From: Desulfovibrio aminophilus DSM 12254
GTDB lineage: Bacteria; Desulfobacterota; Desulfovibrionia; Desulfovibrionales; Desulfovibrionaceae
Assembly (NCBI RefSeq): GCF_000422565.1
Contig: NZ_AUMA01000006.1
Location: 62,001-126,000 of the forward strand
Direction of reading: 5' to 3'
DNA: 64,000 nucleotides
Shown here: in pieces, positions 1 to 8,145 of the stretch
Layout of the letters: every line of letters begins with the position of its first letter
Numbering within the stretch: the first letter of the stretch is position 1
Program-made: the position numbers and the translations under genes
Notes under the pieces: model-generated
What the model saw: only the letters and a program-made list of their open reading frames with translations
Database searches by the model: none
What the model was told of the DNA's origin: nothing

Positions 1-986
1 TCACCGGCGTGGGCGTGGGCCTGGGCGCGGCCATCGTGCTCTTCGTGGTCAACTACAGCCGCATCTCCGTGATCCGCGAGGAGAGCGACGGCACCATGCT
101 GCGCAGCACGGTGGAGCGGCCCGTGCCGCACCAGCGCATCCTGGCGGAGCAGGGCGGCCGCATCGCCGTGTTCCGGCTCCAGGGCTTCCTGTTCTTCGGC
201 ACGGCCAACTCCCTGCTGACCCGCCTCAGCGCCTGCATGGCCGACGAGAAGCGGGGCCTGCTCTGCATCCTGCTCGACTTCCGGCAGGTCAACGGCTTCG
301 ACATCTCGGCCCTGAACAGCTTCCACCGCCTGGCCCAGTTGGCCCAGACACGCGGCGTGACCCTGGTCTTCGCCTACGCGGGCAGGGTCTTCCTGGAGCA
401 GCTGCGGCGCTCCGCCGGGGCCGAGGCCGAGGCGTTCCAGGCCCGGCCGGACATGGACCAGGCCCTGGAGTGCTGTGAGGAGCGCCTGCTGGCGGAGGAG
501 CTGCTCGCCTTGGAAGAGCGACGCAACCGGGGAGGGGTGGACGACTTTTTCGATCTCGTGGTGGACGACATGCTCCGCCATCTGGAGCAGAAGGAACTCT
601 TCGAGGACATCGCGGAGCGGCTGCGGCCCTGGCTGGAGGAGCGCTCGGTGGCCCCGGACCGGGCCTTCATCGAGCAGGGGCGGCCCACCGAGGGCTTCTT
701 CCTGCTTTTGCGGGGCACGGCTCGGGAGGACGTGAAGCGCTCCGACGGGCAGACCGTCCGCCTGCGCACCCTGAGCCCGGGCACCGTTGCCGGCGAACTG
801 GGCGCGTCCTTGGGCTATCCGGCGCTGTCCAGCGTGGTGGCGATCACGGAGTGCCGGGTGGGCTTCTTTTCCCGAGAGAACCTCGATCGTTTGGAACGGG
901 AGGATCCCGCCCTGGCGCTGACCTTCCAGAAAATGCTCAACGGGCTTCTGGAGCAGCGCCTTTTGGCGCGGGCCAATTCGGGCTGA
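1..986 (+). CDS. SulP-type anion transporter, C-terminal part with STAS and cyclic-nucleotide-binding domains (5' truncated by window edge)
   Basis: The gene enters from the left edge; codons are in frame from base 3. The first residues are hydrophobic and look like the end of the last membrane segment. A STAS-like domain follows (about residues 40-150 of the visible part, with the core CILLDFRQVNGFDISAL resembling the sulfate transporter/anti-sigma antagonist fold). A cyclic-nucleotide-binding fold lies near residues 195-310 (FIEQGRPTEGFFLLLRG, then LSPGTVAGELG). SulP permeases with a fused CNB domain are known in bacteria; the substrate (sulfate, bicarbonate or another anion) cannot be told because the membrane part is outside the window. 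The gene ends at a strong hairpin shared with tatA. Confidence 0.8.
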   Translation, partial: TGVGVGLGAAIVLFVVNYSRISVIREESDGTMLRSTVERPVPHQRILAEQGGRIAVFRLQGFLFFGTANSLLTRLSACMADEKRGLLCILLDFRQVNGFDISALNSFHRLAQLAQTRGVTLVFAYAGRVFLEQLRRSAGAEAEAFQARPDMDQALECCEERLLAEELLALEERRNRGGVDDFFDLVVDDMLRHLEQKELFEDIAERLRPWLEERSVAPDRAFIEQGRPTEGFFLLLRGTAREDVKRSDGQTVRLRTLSPGTVAGELGASLGYPALSSVVAITECRVGFFSRENLDRLEREDPALALTFQKMLNGLLEQRLLARANSG

Positions 987-1023
987 GGAACTTCCTGATC
1001 TTTCCGCAGAGTCCGAGGGATGA

Positions 1024-1060
1024 AAAAAGCCCGGAACCAAGGTTCCGGGCTTTCATTTTT
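1024..1060. terminator. Bidirectional rho-independent terminator between the SulP gene and tatA
   Basis: A perfect inverted repeat (AAGCCCGGAA, loop CCAAGG, TTCCGGGCTT) is flanked by an A-run on the left and a T-run on the right, so it can end transcription from both converging genes. Confidence 0.85.
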
Positions 1061-1077
1061 TCAAAGAATCGAGAGGA

Positions 1078-1275
1078 TTACTGCTCGTCCTTGTCCTTCT
1101 TGGGCGCGCCCTTGTTCGGAGTCACGTCGATCTCCTCGGGCTCGGTGGTGGCCTTCTTGAAATTTTTGATGGCCTTGCCGAGTCCGCCGCCGATTTCCGG
1201 CAGCTTTTTGGCTCCGAAGATCACGACCACGATGAGCAGGATGATGAGCAGTTCCGACATTCCGATTCCGAACAT
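1078..1275 (-). CDS. tatA: Twin-arginine translocase subunit TatA/TatE family
   Basis: This 65-residue protein is the small pore-forming component of the Tat system, which exports folded proteins carrying twin-arginine signal peptides across the inner membrane. Visible features are an N-terminal membrane helix (about residues 6-22, [21 protein letters not shown]), the family-typical FG-x-KKLPE hinge, an amphipathic helix ([14 protein letters not shown]) and a charged, disordered tail. It starts at ATG 1275. It stands alone, convergent with the SulP gene, with its own promoter-like sequence upstream. tatB and tatC are not in this window. TatA versus TatE cannot be separated from sequence alone. 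Confidence 0.93.
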   Translation of the reverse strand: MFGIGMSELLIILLIVVVIFGAKKLPEIGGGLGKAIKNFKKATTEPEEIDVTPNKGAPKKDKDEQ

Positions 1276-1301
1276 GGGCAGCCTCCCGAGACGTTAGGAG
1301 C

Positions 1302-1330
1302 GCTATACACGTAGCGCCCGAGCAGGTCAA
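1302..1330 (-). promoter_or_regulatory. Sigma70-like promoter of tatA
   Basis: On the minus strand TTGACC (1325-1330) and TATAGC (1302-1307) are separated by 17 bases. A 6-base inverted repeat (GCGCTA 1300-1305, TAGCGC 1312-1317) overlaps the -10 element. Confidence 0.55.
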
Positions 1331-1415
1331 TACGCCGGACACGGCCTTTACTTCCGTTCGTCAGGGCTTTAAACAGGCCTTTTCTGGCCGTTTCCGGCCG
1401 GTTGAAGGAAGGACG

Positions 1416-1811
1416 ATGGGGGTGCTCACAAGGTTGCCGGGAACGGCCTGCGCCTTTTTCGAGCGCGGGCGGTGTTTCTACGAGGAACGCCTGAATCCCG
1501 GCTATCACGAGGAATGGCGCTGCCTCGTGCTCCAGCGCTGGGAGTCCGTGTACGAGGACTTTCTGCGCCAGGCCGACGCCTTCGGCCTGGAGGACGCGGC
1601 GGCTTCCGGACTCTGGCAGCGGCGTTTCGAACGCTTGGCCGGAGCCGATCCCCAGTGCGCGAATTTTCAGCCCGGCCCGGAGGACGAGCCGCCCGGTTGC
1701 GTGTTCGCACGGGAAGGCCTGTGCCTGCTGACCCTGCCACTGTGCGAGGGCCAGTGCGCGCGGTTCAAAACCCGTGTCCTCGACCCGGCCGAAAGCCCGG
1801 CCAAGGAGTGA
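1416..1811 (+). CDS. Unrecognised cysteine-rich protein, 131 residues
   Basis: I do not recognise this protein. It is soluble, without a signal peptide or membrane segment, and has eight cysteines (12, 20, 36, 81, 95, 103, 110, 114), four of them close together near the C-terminus (C-x7-C-x6-C-x3-C). This spacing could hold a metal or an iron-sulfur cluster, but that is inference. The start ATG is preceded by AAGGAAGG at a suitable distance. It ends 4 bases before the next gene, which is also unrecognised, so the two are probably cotranscribed. A weak promoter-like pair (TTTACT at 1347, TAAACA at 1370, 17-base spacer) lies upstream. Confidence 0.7.
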   Translation: MGVLTRLPGTACAFFERGRCFYEERLNPGYHEEWRCLVLQRWESVYEDFLRQADAFGLEDAAASGLWQRRFERLAGADPQCANFQPGPEDEPPGCVFAREGLCLLTLPLCEGQCARFKTRVLDPAESPAKE

Positions 1812-1815
1812 CGGC

Positions 1816-2637
1816 ATGTTCGTATTTTTCCCCACCATGCATGCGGAATTGCTGCCCGACGGCGTTTTGCCCGGCGTCCTGCTGCTGGACCCGGGGTATG
1901 ATGACGCTGCAAGCGAAGGCCGCCTGCGTCCTGCCGGCCTGCCCCTTGAGCCGGCGGCTGCGAGGGCGCTGGTGCGCGACAGCGTGAATTTCGGAGAGCA
2001 GTTTCAGGCGCCCGGCGATCTGGCCGCGTACGGCCTGACCGAGGCCTTGAATCGGAACGACGAGGGTTCCGCGGCCATCCAGTCCGAGCTGTCCCGGCGC
2101 ATGCGGGGTCTGCCAGCAACGCAGGAGAGCGATCCGTTTCCCGCGCAGGCCCAGATGACGCTCCTGCTGGCTTGGTTTTATGAGGAGCGCTTCTTGGAGA
2201 TGCAGCGTCTGGAACAGGGGCTGGCGGCCTCCTGGGAGGCCTTCGGCCGGGGGCTGGGCCTGGAGCCCGAGGAGGAGGGCACCGGCGAGGCTGAACTGGA
2301 TCGCGCGCTCACCGGCCTGACCGCGCCGGTGGTGGGCCGTCCGCAGTACCCCTGGCGCGTGCTTCTGGAGGCGGCGGCCTTTTTCCTGCCCGAGGGCGCG
2401 CTGCTCGTCACGGGCGAGGCCGAGCCCGCGTCGACCTGGGCCGAGGCCGGGCTGGCGGCGGCGCCCCTGGACGCGGCCGCGCGTCCGGCCCTGGCCGGGC
2501 TGCCCGCCGGAACCCGGGTCGTGTCCGCGCCGGTCTGGAGGCTCTCCGGCCGGAGGCGGGAGCCCACCGGACGGCCCGACCTGCTGCGCCGTCTGGACGT
2601 GGCCGTGCTGCCGGGCGAAATCGGGGAGGCCCGGTGA
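1816..2637 (+). CDS. Unrecognised acidic protein, 273 residues
   Basis: I do not recognise a family. The chosen start is ATG 1816 (MFVFFPTMHAEL), preceded by AAGGAG at 1803-1808; an in-frame GTG at 1774 would overlap the previous gene. The protein is rich in Glu, Ala and Leu, with no signal peptide or clear membrane helix. It follows the cysteine-rich gene by 4 bases and overlaps the HAD hydrolase gene by 4 bases (GTGA), so the three are probably one operon and translationally coupled. Function is unknown. Confidence 0.7.
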   Translation: MFVFFPTMHAELLPDGVLPGVLLLDPGYDDAASEGRLRPAGLPLEPAAARALVRDSVNFGEQFQAPGDLAAYGLTEALNRNDEGSAAIQSELSRRMRGLPATQESDPFPAQAQMTLLLAWFYEERFLEMQRLEQGLAASWEAFGRGLGLEPEEEGTGEAELDRALTGLTAPVVGRPQYPWRVLLEAAAFFLPEGALLVTGEAEPASTWAEAGLAAAPLDAAARPALAGLPAGTRVVSAPVWRLSGRRREPTGRPDLLRRLDVAVLPGEIGEAR

Positions 2638-3326
2638 TCATCGTCAACGACCTCATGCGGCCGGAGGTTCTGGCCGGGATCCGGGGCTTCATCTTCGACT
2701 GCGACGGAGTGCTCATCGACTCTTTCGCGGCCAACGTCTGGTATTACAACCGCTTCCGAGCGCATTTCGGCCTGCCGCCCATGAGCCCCGAAGAGGAGCG
2801 CTACACCCACACCCGCAACACCTTCGATTCCTTTCGACACATCCTGCCGCCGGAGCGCTATGAAGAAGCCATGCGGATGCGGGAGACCTTCGACTATCGG
2901 CTGGTCCTGCCGCACGTGCGCCGTGAGCCCGGTGTCCGCGGGCTGCTCCTCTGGCTGCGTTCCCGGGGGTTCCGGCTGGCCGTGAACACGAGCCGGGCCG
3001 ACACCATGGACCACATTCTCTCGCATGCCGACCTGACAGGCTTCTTCCGACCGGTGGTCACGGCGCTCACCGAGCCCAGGCCCAAGCCCGCGTCTGACGG
3101 GGTGTTGCGCATCCTCTCGGACTGGCGCTGTCCGCGCGAGGAGGTCGTGTTCATCGGCGATTCCGTGGTGGACGAGCGCACGGCCCGGGCCGCTGGCGTT
3201 CGTTTCTGGTCTTACGGCGACGAGCGGTTGGACGCCGAGGTCATGATTCCTGACTTCTTCACCTTCCTGCGCAACCTGCGCAGGGCGTATGCGGGCGGGG
3301 CCGGGCACGCGGGACTTGATTCTTGA
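2634..3326 (+). CDS. HAD-superfamily hydrolase
   Basis: A 230-residue haloacid-dehalogenase-type phosphatase. Motif I is FDCDGVLIDS near residues 22-31, with the catalytic Asp pair. A helical cap follows (residues about 35-100), then the motif II region (AVNTSR), a Lys in the PKPASDG segment, and motif IV FIGDSVVDERTA near residues 173-184. This layout matches the beta-phosphoglucomutase/phosphoglycolate phosphatase subclass, and the substrate cannot be predicted. It starts with GTG inside the GTGA overlap with the preceding gene. It is probably cytoplasmic. Confidence 0.85.
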   Translation: MIIVNDLMRPEVLAGIRGFIFDCDGVLIDSFAANVWYYNRFRAHFGLPPMSPEEERYTHTRNTFDSFRHILPPERYEEAMRMRETFDYRLVLPHVRREPGVRGLLLWLRSRGFRLAVNTSRADTMDHILSHADLTGFFRPVVTALTEPRPKPASDGVLRILSDWRCPREEVVFIGDSVVDERTARAAGVRFWSYGDERLDAEVMIPDFFTFLRNLRRAYAGGAGHAGLDS

Positions 3327-3396
3327 ATGCCGCTGTGCCAATTTGAAAACACAACGCGGCGGCCGGGGCTGACCGGCCGGGGAGTCTGACAAGAAA

Positions 3397-3705
3397 ATGG
3401 GCTACATGCTCGACATCCTGACGGGAGTGGTCAACATCATCCACATGATCCTGACCGCGTACATGTGGGTGGTCATCATTTCGGCGCTTCTGTCCTGGGT
3501 CAACCCCGACCCGTACAACCCCATCGTCCGCTTCTTGCGCAACGTGACAGAGCCGGTGTTCTACTGGATCCGGCGGCGGCTGCCCTTCGTGGTGGTCGGA
3601 GGCTTCGACCTCTCGCCCATTCTCGTCATCGTCGGCATCCAGCTGCTGGATTCCATTCTCATCCGGGTCTTCAGCCGGATGGCCATGAGCATGGTGGGAG
3701 TCTGA
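3397..3705 (+). CDS. YggT-family membrane protein
   Basis: A 102-residue protein of the YggT family, with two hydrophobic segments (about residues 7-32 and 63-90) separated by the family-typical SWVNPDPYNPIVRFLRNVTEP segment. Members sit in the inner membrane near cell-division and envelope genes, and some have been linked to osmotic tolerance or septum placement; the precise role is not established. It is followed one base later by a DivIVA-like gene, as in many bacteria. GGGGAG lies about 11 bases before the ATG. A GGCCGG/CCGGCC hairpin (3361-3378) sits just upstream. Confidence 0.88.
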   Translation: MGYMLDILTGVVNIIHMILTAYMWVVIISALLSWVNPDPYNPIVRFLRNVTEPVFYWIRRRLPFVVVGGFDLSPILVIVGIQLLDSILIRVFSRMAMSMVGV

Positions 3706-3706
3706 C

Positions 3707-4210
3707 ATGTCCGTTTCCAAGATCGACCTGCTGAACAGGAAATTCTCCCGTTCGTTTCTCGGCTATTCCCGTCTGGAGGTCGACCAGTTCCTCCAGGAGG
3801 CCGCCGAGGCCCTGGGACAGGCCGTGGATTCGCGCAAGGACGTGCTGCGCAAGCTCAAGCGGCTGGAGGAGACCGTCGAGGAGTACCGCCGCCGCGACGA
3901 AACCCTGCGCGACACGCTCATGAGCACCCAGAAGATGGTCGACGACCTCAAGGCCCAGGCCGGGCGCGAGGCCGAGATCATTCTGGACCAGGCCCGGGGC
4001 AAGGCCGAGGGCATGGTCCAGCAGGGCTACGCCCGCCTGACCCAGTTGCGCGAGGAAGTGGAGCGGCTCAAGCGCCAGCGCGCCGAGTTCGAGGTCCAGC
4101 TCAAGGGCATGCTGGAGAGTCATCTGCGTCTGCTTGAGGCCGGACAGCCCGAACGGGAGCGCCTGGAGGAGATGGAGTCCAAGGTCACTTTTCTGAAAAA
4201 GGCCGAGTGA
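3707..4210 (+). CDS. DivIVA-domain coiled-coil protein
   Basis: This 167-residue protein begins with the DivIVA-type membrane-targeting module (IDLLNRKFSRSFLGYSRLEVD, where the GYSRLEVDQFL region corresponds to the family GYd..eVd.Fl motif) and continues as a long coiled coil to the C-terminus. DivIVA proteins bind negatively curved membrane and recruit division or growth proteins; in deltaproteobacteria their role is little studied. The gene is one base after yggT and six before the YggU-family gene, so the cluster is one transcription unit. Confidence 0.85.
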   Translation: MSVSKIDLLNRKFSRSFLGYSRLEVDQFLQEAAEALGQAVDSRKDVLRKLKRLEETVEEYRRRDETLRDTLMSTQKMVDDLKAQAGREAEIILDQARGKAEGMVQQGYARLTQLREEVERLKRQRAEFEVQLKGMLESHLRLLEAGQPERERLEEMESKVTFLKKAE

Positions 4211-4216
4211 GGGGAA

Positions 4217-4531
4217 ATGTCCGGGCTGCCTGAATATGTGCGGCCCGCCGGGGCCGGCCGCTGGCGGCTTCTCGTCTGGGTGCAGCCCGGCGCGAAGTCC
4301 GAGGGGCCGGTCGGCACCTACCAGGGGGCCCTCAAGGTCCGCCTGGGAGCCCGGGCAGTGGACGGCAAGGCCAACAAAGCGCTCATCGACTACATCGCCG
4401 GAAGGCTGGATCTGAAAAAGAACCAGATCGAGCTGGAGACCGGCCAGACGGGCAGGAAGAAGACCCTGCTCGTGACGTCCCGACTGGAGCCGCCGTGGAA
4501 CCGCATGGTGTCCGAGGCTGCGGAAGAATGA
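4217..4531 (+). CDS. DUF167 / YggU-family protein
   Basis: A 104-residue member of the DUF167 (YggU) family. The typical core is visible: LLVWVQPGAKSEG, then ALKVRLGARAVDGKANKALIDYIAGRLDL, then the KNQIELETGQTGRKKTLLV segment. Structures of relatives show a small alpha/beta fold, and the biochemical function is unknown. It lies in the usual context next to yggT. GGGGAAATG places the ribosome site very close to the start. Confidence 0.88.
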   Translation: MSGLPEYVRPAGAGRWRLLVWVQPGAKSEGPVGTYQGALKVRLGARAVDGKANKALIDYIAGRLDLKKNQIELETGQTGRKKTLLVTSRLEPPWNRMVSEAAEE

Positions 4532-4553
4532 ACAAGCAACCAAGGAGCGACGC

Positions 4554-4784
4554 ATGGAATCCAACGATCTGGCCATCATTGAGAAGTTCGGTTCCCAGGA
4601 TAGTGAGCTGCGCGACCTCTACGAACAGCACCAGGAATATGAGAAGTTGTTGGAAAAGCTGGAGAGCAAGCCCTACCTGAGCCCGACCCAGATGCAGGAG
4701 ATCAAGGCGATCAAGAAGAAGAAGCTCGCCGGAAAGACCAAGCTGCAATTTTTGCTTGATAAATACCGTCAAGTGGAGGCGTGA
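4554..4784 (+). CDS. DUF465-like small helical protein
   Basis: This 76-residue, highly charged, all-helical protein resembles the DUF465 (YdcH) family, with the [17 protein letters not shown] helix, a turn at [13 protein letters not shown], and a basic [18 protein letters not shown] helix. Function is unknown. It is preceded by AAGGAGCGACGC at a good ribosome-site distance. It ends 4 bases before ilvB, whose ribosome site (GGAGG) lies inside this gene's last codons. Confidence 0.75.
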   Translation: MESNDLAIIEKFGSQDSELRDLYEQHQEYEKLLEKLESKPYLSPTQMQEIKAIKKKKLAGKTKLQFLLDKYRQVEA

Positions 4785-4788
4785 TCGC

Positions 4789-6477
4789 ATGGAAATGACC
4801 GGGGCCCAGATCCTTCTGGAGTGTCTGAAGCGCGAGGGCGTGGAGGTCGTGTTCGGCTTCCCGGGCGGCGCAGTGATCGACATCTATCACGAGCTTCCCA
4901 ACTCCCCCATCAAGCACATCCTCGTCCGTCACGAGCAGGGCGCGATTCACGCCGCCGACGGATACGCCCGGGCCTCGGGCAACGCAGGCGTATGCCTAGT
5001 CACCTCCGGTCCCGGGGCGACCAACACGGTCACCGGGATCGCCACCGCCTACATGGATTCCATTCCCGTGGTCATCCTCACGGGCCAAGTGCCGACCAAG
5101 CTCATCGGCAACGACGCCTTTCAGGAAGTGGACATCGTCGGCATCACGCGCCCCTGCACCAAACACAACTACCTGGTGAAGGACGTGCGCGAGTTGGCCC
5201 ATGTGGTGCGGCAGGCCTTCTACTTGGCGCGCTCGGGCCGCCCGGGCCCGGTGCTCGTGGATTTGCCCAAGGATGTGATGCAGGCCAAGACCGCCTTCGC
5301 CTATCCCGACGACGTCTCCATGCGCAGCTACAACCCGACCTACAAGCCGCACATCGGACAGGTGCGCAAGGTCGCCCAGCTCATCAAGAAGGCCGAGCGG
5401 CCGCTCATCTACTCCGGCGGGGGGGTCATCAGCTCCAAGGGCCACGAGGAACTGACCTGGCTGGCGCGCAAGCTGTCCATTCCGGTCACTTCGACGCTCA
5501 TGGGCCTGGGGGCCTTCCCCGGCGACGATCCCCTGTGGCTCGGCATGCTCGGGATGCATGGCACGTACACGGCCAACATGGCCGTGAGCAACGCCGACCT
5601 CGTGCTGGCCGTGGGCGCGCGCTTCGACGACCGCGTCACGGGCAAGGTGAGCACCTTCGCGCCCAAGGCCACGCTGGTGCATATCGACATCGACCCGACC
5701 TCCATCCAGAAGAACGTCTCCGTGCATGTGCCCCTGGTATCCGACTGCAAGCTGGCCCTGGCCGCCCTGAAAAAGGATTTGGAACAGGCCGCTTCGGAAC
5801 TGGACTGGCCCGGCAAGCACAAGGCCTGGCTCAAGCAGATCAAGGCCTGGAGCAAGGAGCATCCGCTGACCTACAAGGAAGGGGAGGGCATCAGCCCGCA
5901 GTACGTGGTGGAGGCCATTGGGGAACTGACCAAGGGCAAGGCCATCATCACCACCGAGGTGGGCCAGAACCAGATGTGGGCGGCCCAGTTCCTGAAGATC
6001 ACCAAGCCGAACACCTTCCTCTCCTCGGGGGGGCTGGGAACCATGGGTTACGGCTTCCCGGCCGCCATTGGGGCCCAGATGGCCTTCCCCGGGGCCCTGG
6101 TCATCGACATCGCCGGAGACGGCTCCATCCAGATGAACATTCAGGAGCTGGCCACGGCGGTCTGTCACAATCTGCCGGTGAAGATCGTGATCCTGAACAA
6201 CGGCTACCTGGGCATGGTCCGGCAGTGGCAGGAACTCTTCTATCAGAGGAACTACTGCGAAACCTGCATGGAGGCCCAGCCTGACTTCGTCAAGCTGGCT
6301 GAAGCCTACGGGGCTGCCGGTTTCCGTGTGACCGAAAAGAAAGACGTGGTGCCCGTCCTGAAACAGGCCTTCAAGCTCAAGAAGACGGTCATCGTGGATG
6401 TGCGTGTGGAGCGTGAGGCGAACGTGTACCCCATGATCCCCGCCGGCGCGTCTCTCACCGAAATGCTGCTGGTGTAG
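4789..6477 (+). CDS. ilvB: Acetolactate synthase large (catalytic) subunit
   Basis: This 562-residue ThDP enzyme condenses two pyruvates to acetolactate, or pyruvate with 2-oxobutyrate, at the first common step of branched-chain amino acid synthesis. The N-terminal half carries [15 protein letters not shown] and the ThDP-activating Glu in [18 protein letters not shown] (E49). A central FAD/regulatory domain follows. The C-terminal ThDP/Mg motif GDGSIQMN starts near residue 443 and ends at [11 protein letters not shown]. The start is ATG 4789, with GGAGG 10 bases upstream; an in-frame ATG at 4756 would overlap the previous gene. ilvN follows 12 bases later. No leader peptide or T-box-like leader is visible before it. 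Confidence 0.96.
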   Translation: MEMTGAQILLECLKREGVEVVFGFPGGAVIDIYHELPNSPIKHILVRHEQGAIHAADGYARASGNAGVCLVTSGPGATNTVTGIATAYMDSIPVVILTGQVPTKLIGNDAFQEVDIVGITRPCTKHNYLVKDVRELAHVVRQAFYLARSGRPGPVLVDLPKDVMQAKTAFAYPDDVSMRSYNPTYKPHIGQVRKVAQLIKKAERPLIYSGGGVISSKGHEELTWLARKLSIPVTSTLMGLGAFPGDDPLWLGMLGMHGTYTANMAVSNADLVLAVGARFDDRVTGKVSTFAPKATLVHIDIDPTSIQKNVSVHVPLVSDCKLALAALKKDLEQAASELDWPGKHKAWLKQIKAWSKEHPLTYKEGEGISPQYVVEAIGELTKGKAIITTEVGQNQMWAAQFLKITKPNTFLSSGGLGTMGYGFPAAIGAQMAFPGALVIDIAGDGSIQMNIQELATAVCHNLPVKIVILNNGYLGMVRQWQELFYQRNYCETCMEAQPDFVKLAEAYGAAGFRVTEKKDVVPVLKQAFKLKKTVIVDVRVEREANVYPMIPAGASLTEMLLV

Positions 6478-6489
6478 GAGGGTAGCCGC

Positions 6490-6978
6490 ATGCGCCATAT
6501 TCTTTCCGTGACCGTGGAGAACGAGCCCGGCGTCCTGTCCCGGGTGGCCGGCCTGTTCAGCGGCCGCGGCTTCAATATCGAGTCTTTGAACGTTGGGCCT
6601 ACCCTGGACCCCGGCGTCTCGCACATGACCATCACCACCGACGGCGACGAACTCATCATCGAGCAGATCATCAAGCAGCTGCGCAAGCTGGTCACGGTCA
6701 TCAAGGTGGTCGACCTGACCACGCTCAAGGCCGTGCAGCGTGAGATGGTCCTTCTCAAGGTCAGCGCCGAGGACTCCAAGCGCGCTGAAATTCTGCGCAT
6801 CGTGGACATCTTCCGCTGCAAGGTGGTGGATGTGAGCGTGGACGAGCTGACCATCGAGATCACCGGCGACCAGGACAAGATATCCGCCCTGATCAGCCTT
6901 CTGACCCGGTTCGGCATCAAGGAAACCGCCCGCTCGGGAACGGTATCCCTACGCCGTGCCATGCAACTGTCGAGCTGA
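6490..6978 (+). CDS. ilvN: Acetolactate synthase small (regulatory) subunit
   Basis: A 162-residue partner of IlvB. An N-terminal ACT domain (about residues 3-75: ILSVTVENEPGVLSRVAGLF, then RGFNIESLNVG) binds valine in relatives and gives feedback control. The C-terminal half (KAVQREMVLLKV onward) is the usual second domain of this family. The ribosome site is TAGGAGGGTAG. It is separated from ilvC by 123 bases that contain GC-rich inverted repeats but no T-run, so read-through into ilvC is likely. Confidence 0.96.
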   Translation: MRHILSVTVENEPGVLSRVAGLFSGRGFNIESLNVGPTLDPGVSHMTITTDGDELIIEQIIKQLRKLVTVIKVVDLTTLKAVQREMVLLKVSAEDSKRAEILRIVDIFRCKVVDVSVDELTIEITGDQDKISALISLLTRFGIKETARSGTVSLRRAMQLSS

Positions 6979-7086
6979 GGCACGCCTTCGACCTGGGCGG
7001 GGGAATCTCGGCGTCCCCCTCCGCCCATTCCTGGCCCCGGGGCGCCGATCGCCCGTCCGGCGGGGATATTCCAGAAACCCTCTTGA

Positions 7087-8094
<1,008 letters not shown>

Positions 8095-8115
8095 CCTTCC
8101 CACGCTGAAGTGAAG

Positions 8116-8145
8116 GGGCCCGCTTCGGCGGGCCCTGTTCATTTT
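8116..8145. terminator. Terminator between ilvC and the thiL-trmO gene
   Basis: Perfect 8-base stem GGGCCCGC (8116-8123), loop TTCG, GCGGGCCC (8128-8135), followed on the plus strand by TGTTCATTTTGTT. It lies between converging genes; the minus-strand stop codon (8139-8141) is 3 bases from the stem. Confidence 0.7.

Noticed and set aside
3380-3709. The repeated string GGAGTCTGACA before yggT and before the DivIVA-like gene
   Set aside because: Both copies overlap ribosome sites and one includes a stop codon; an 11-base match of this kind can arise by chance, so no function is claimed.
4700-4788. Leader peptide attenuator or T-box upstream of ilvB
   Set aside because: ilvB begins 4 bases after a coding gene. 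No leader open frame rich in Ile/Val/Leu, terminator/antiterminator pair or T-box sequence is visible.
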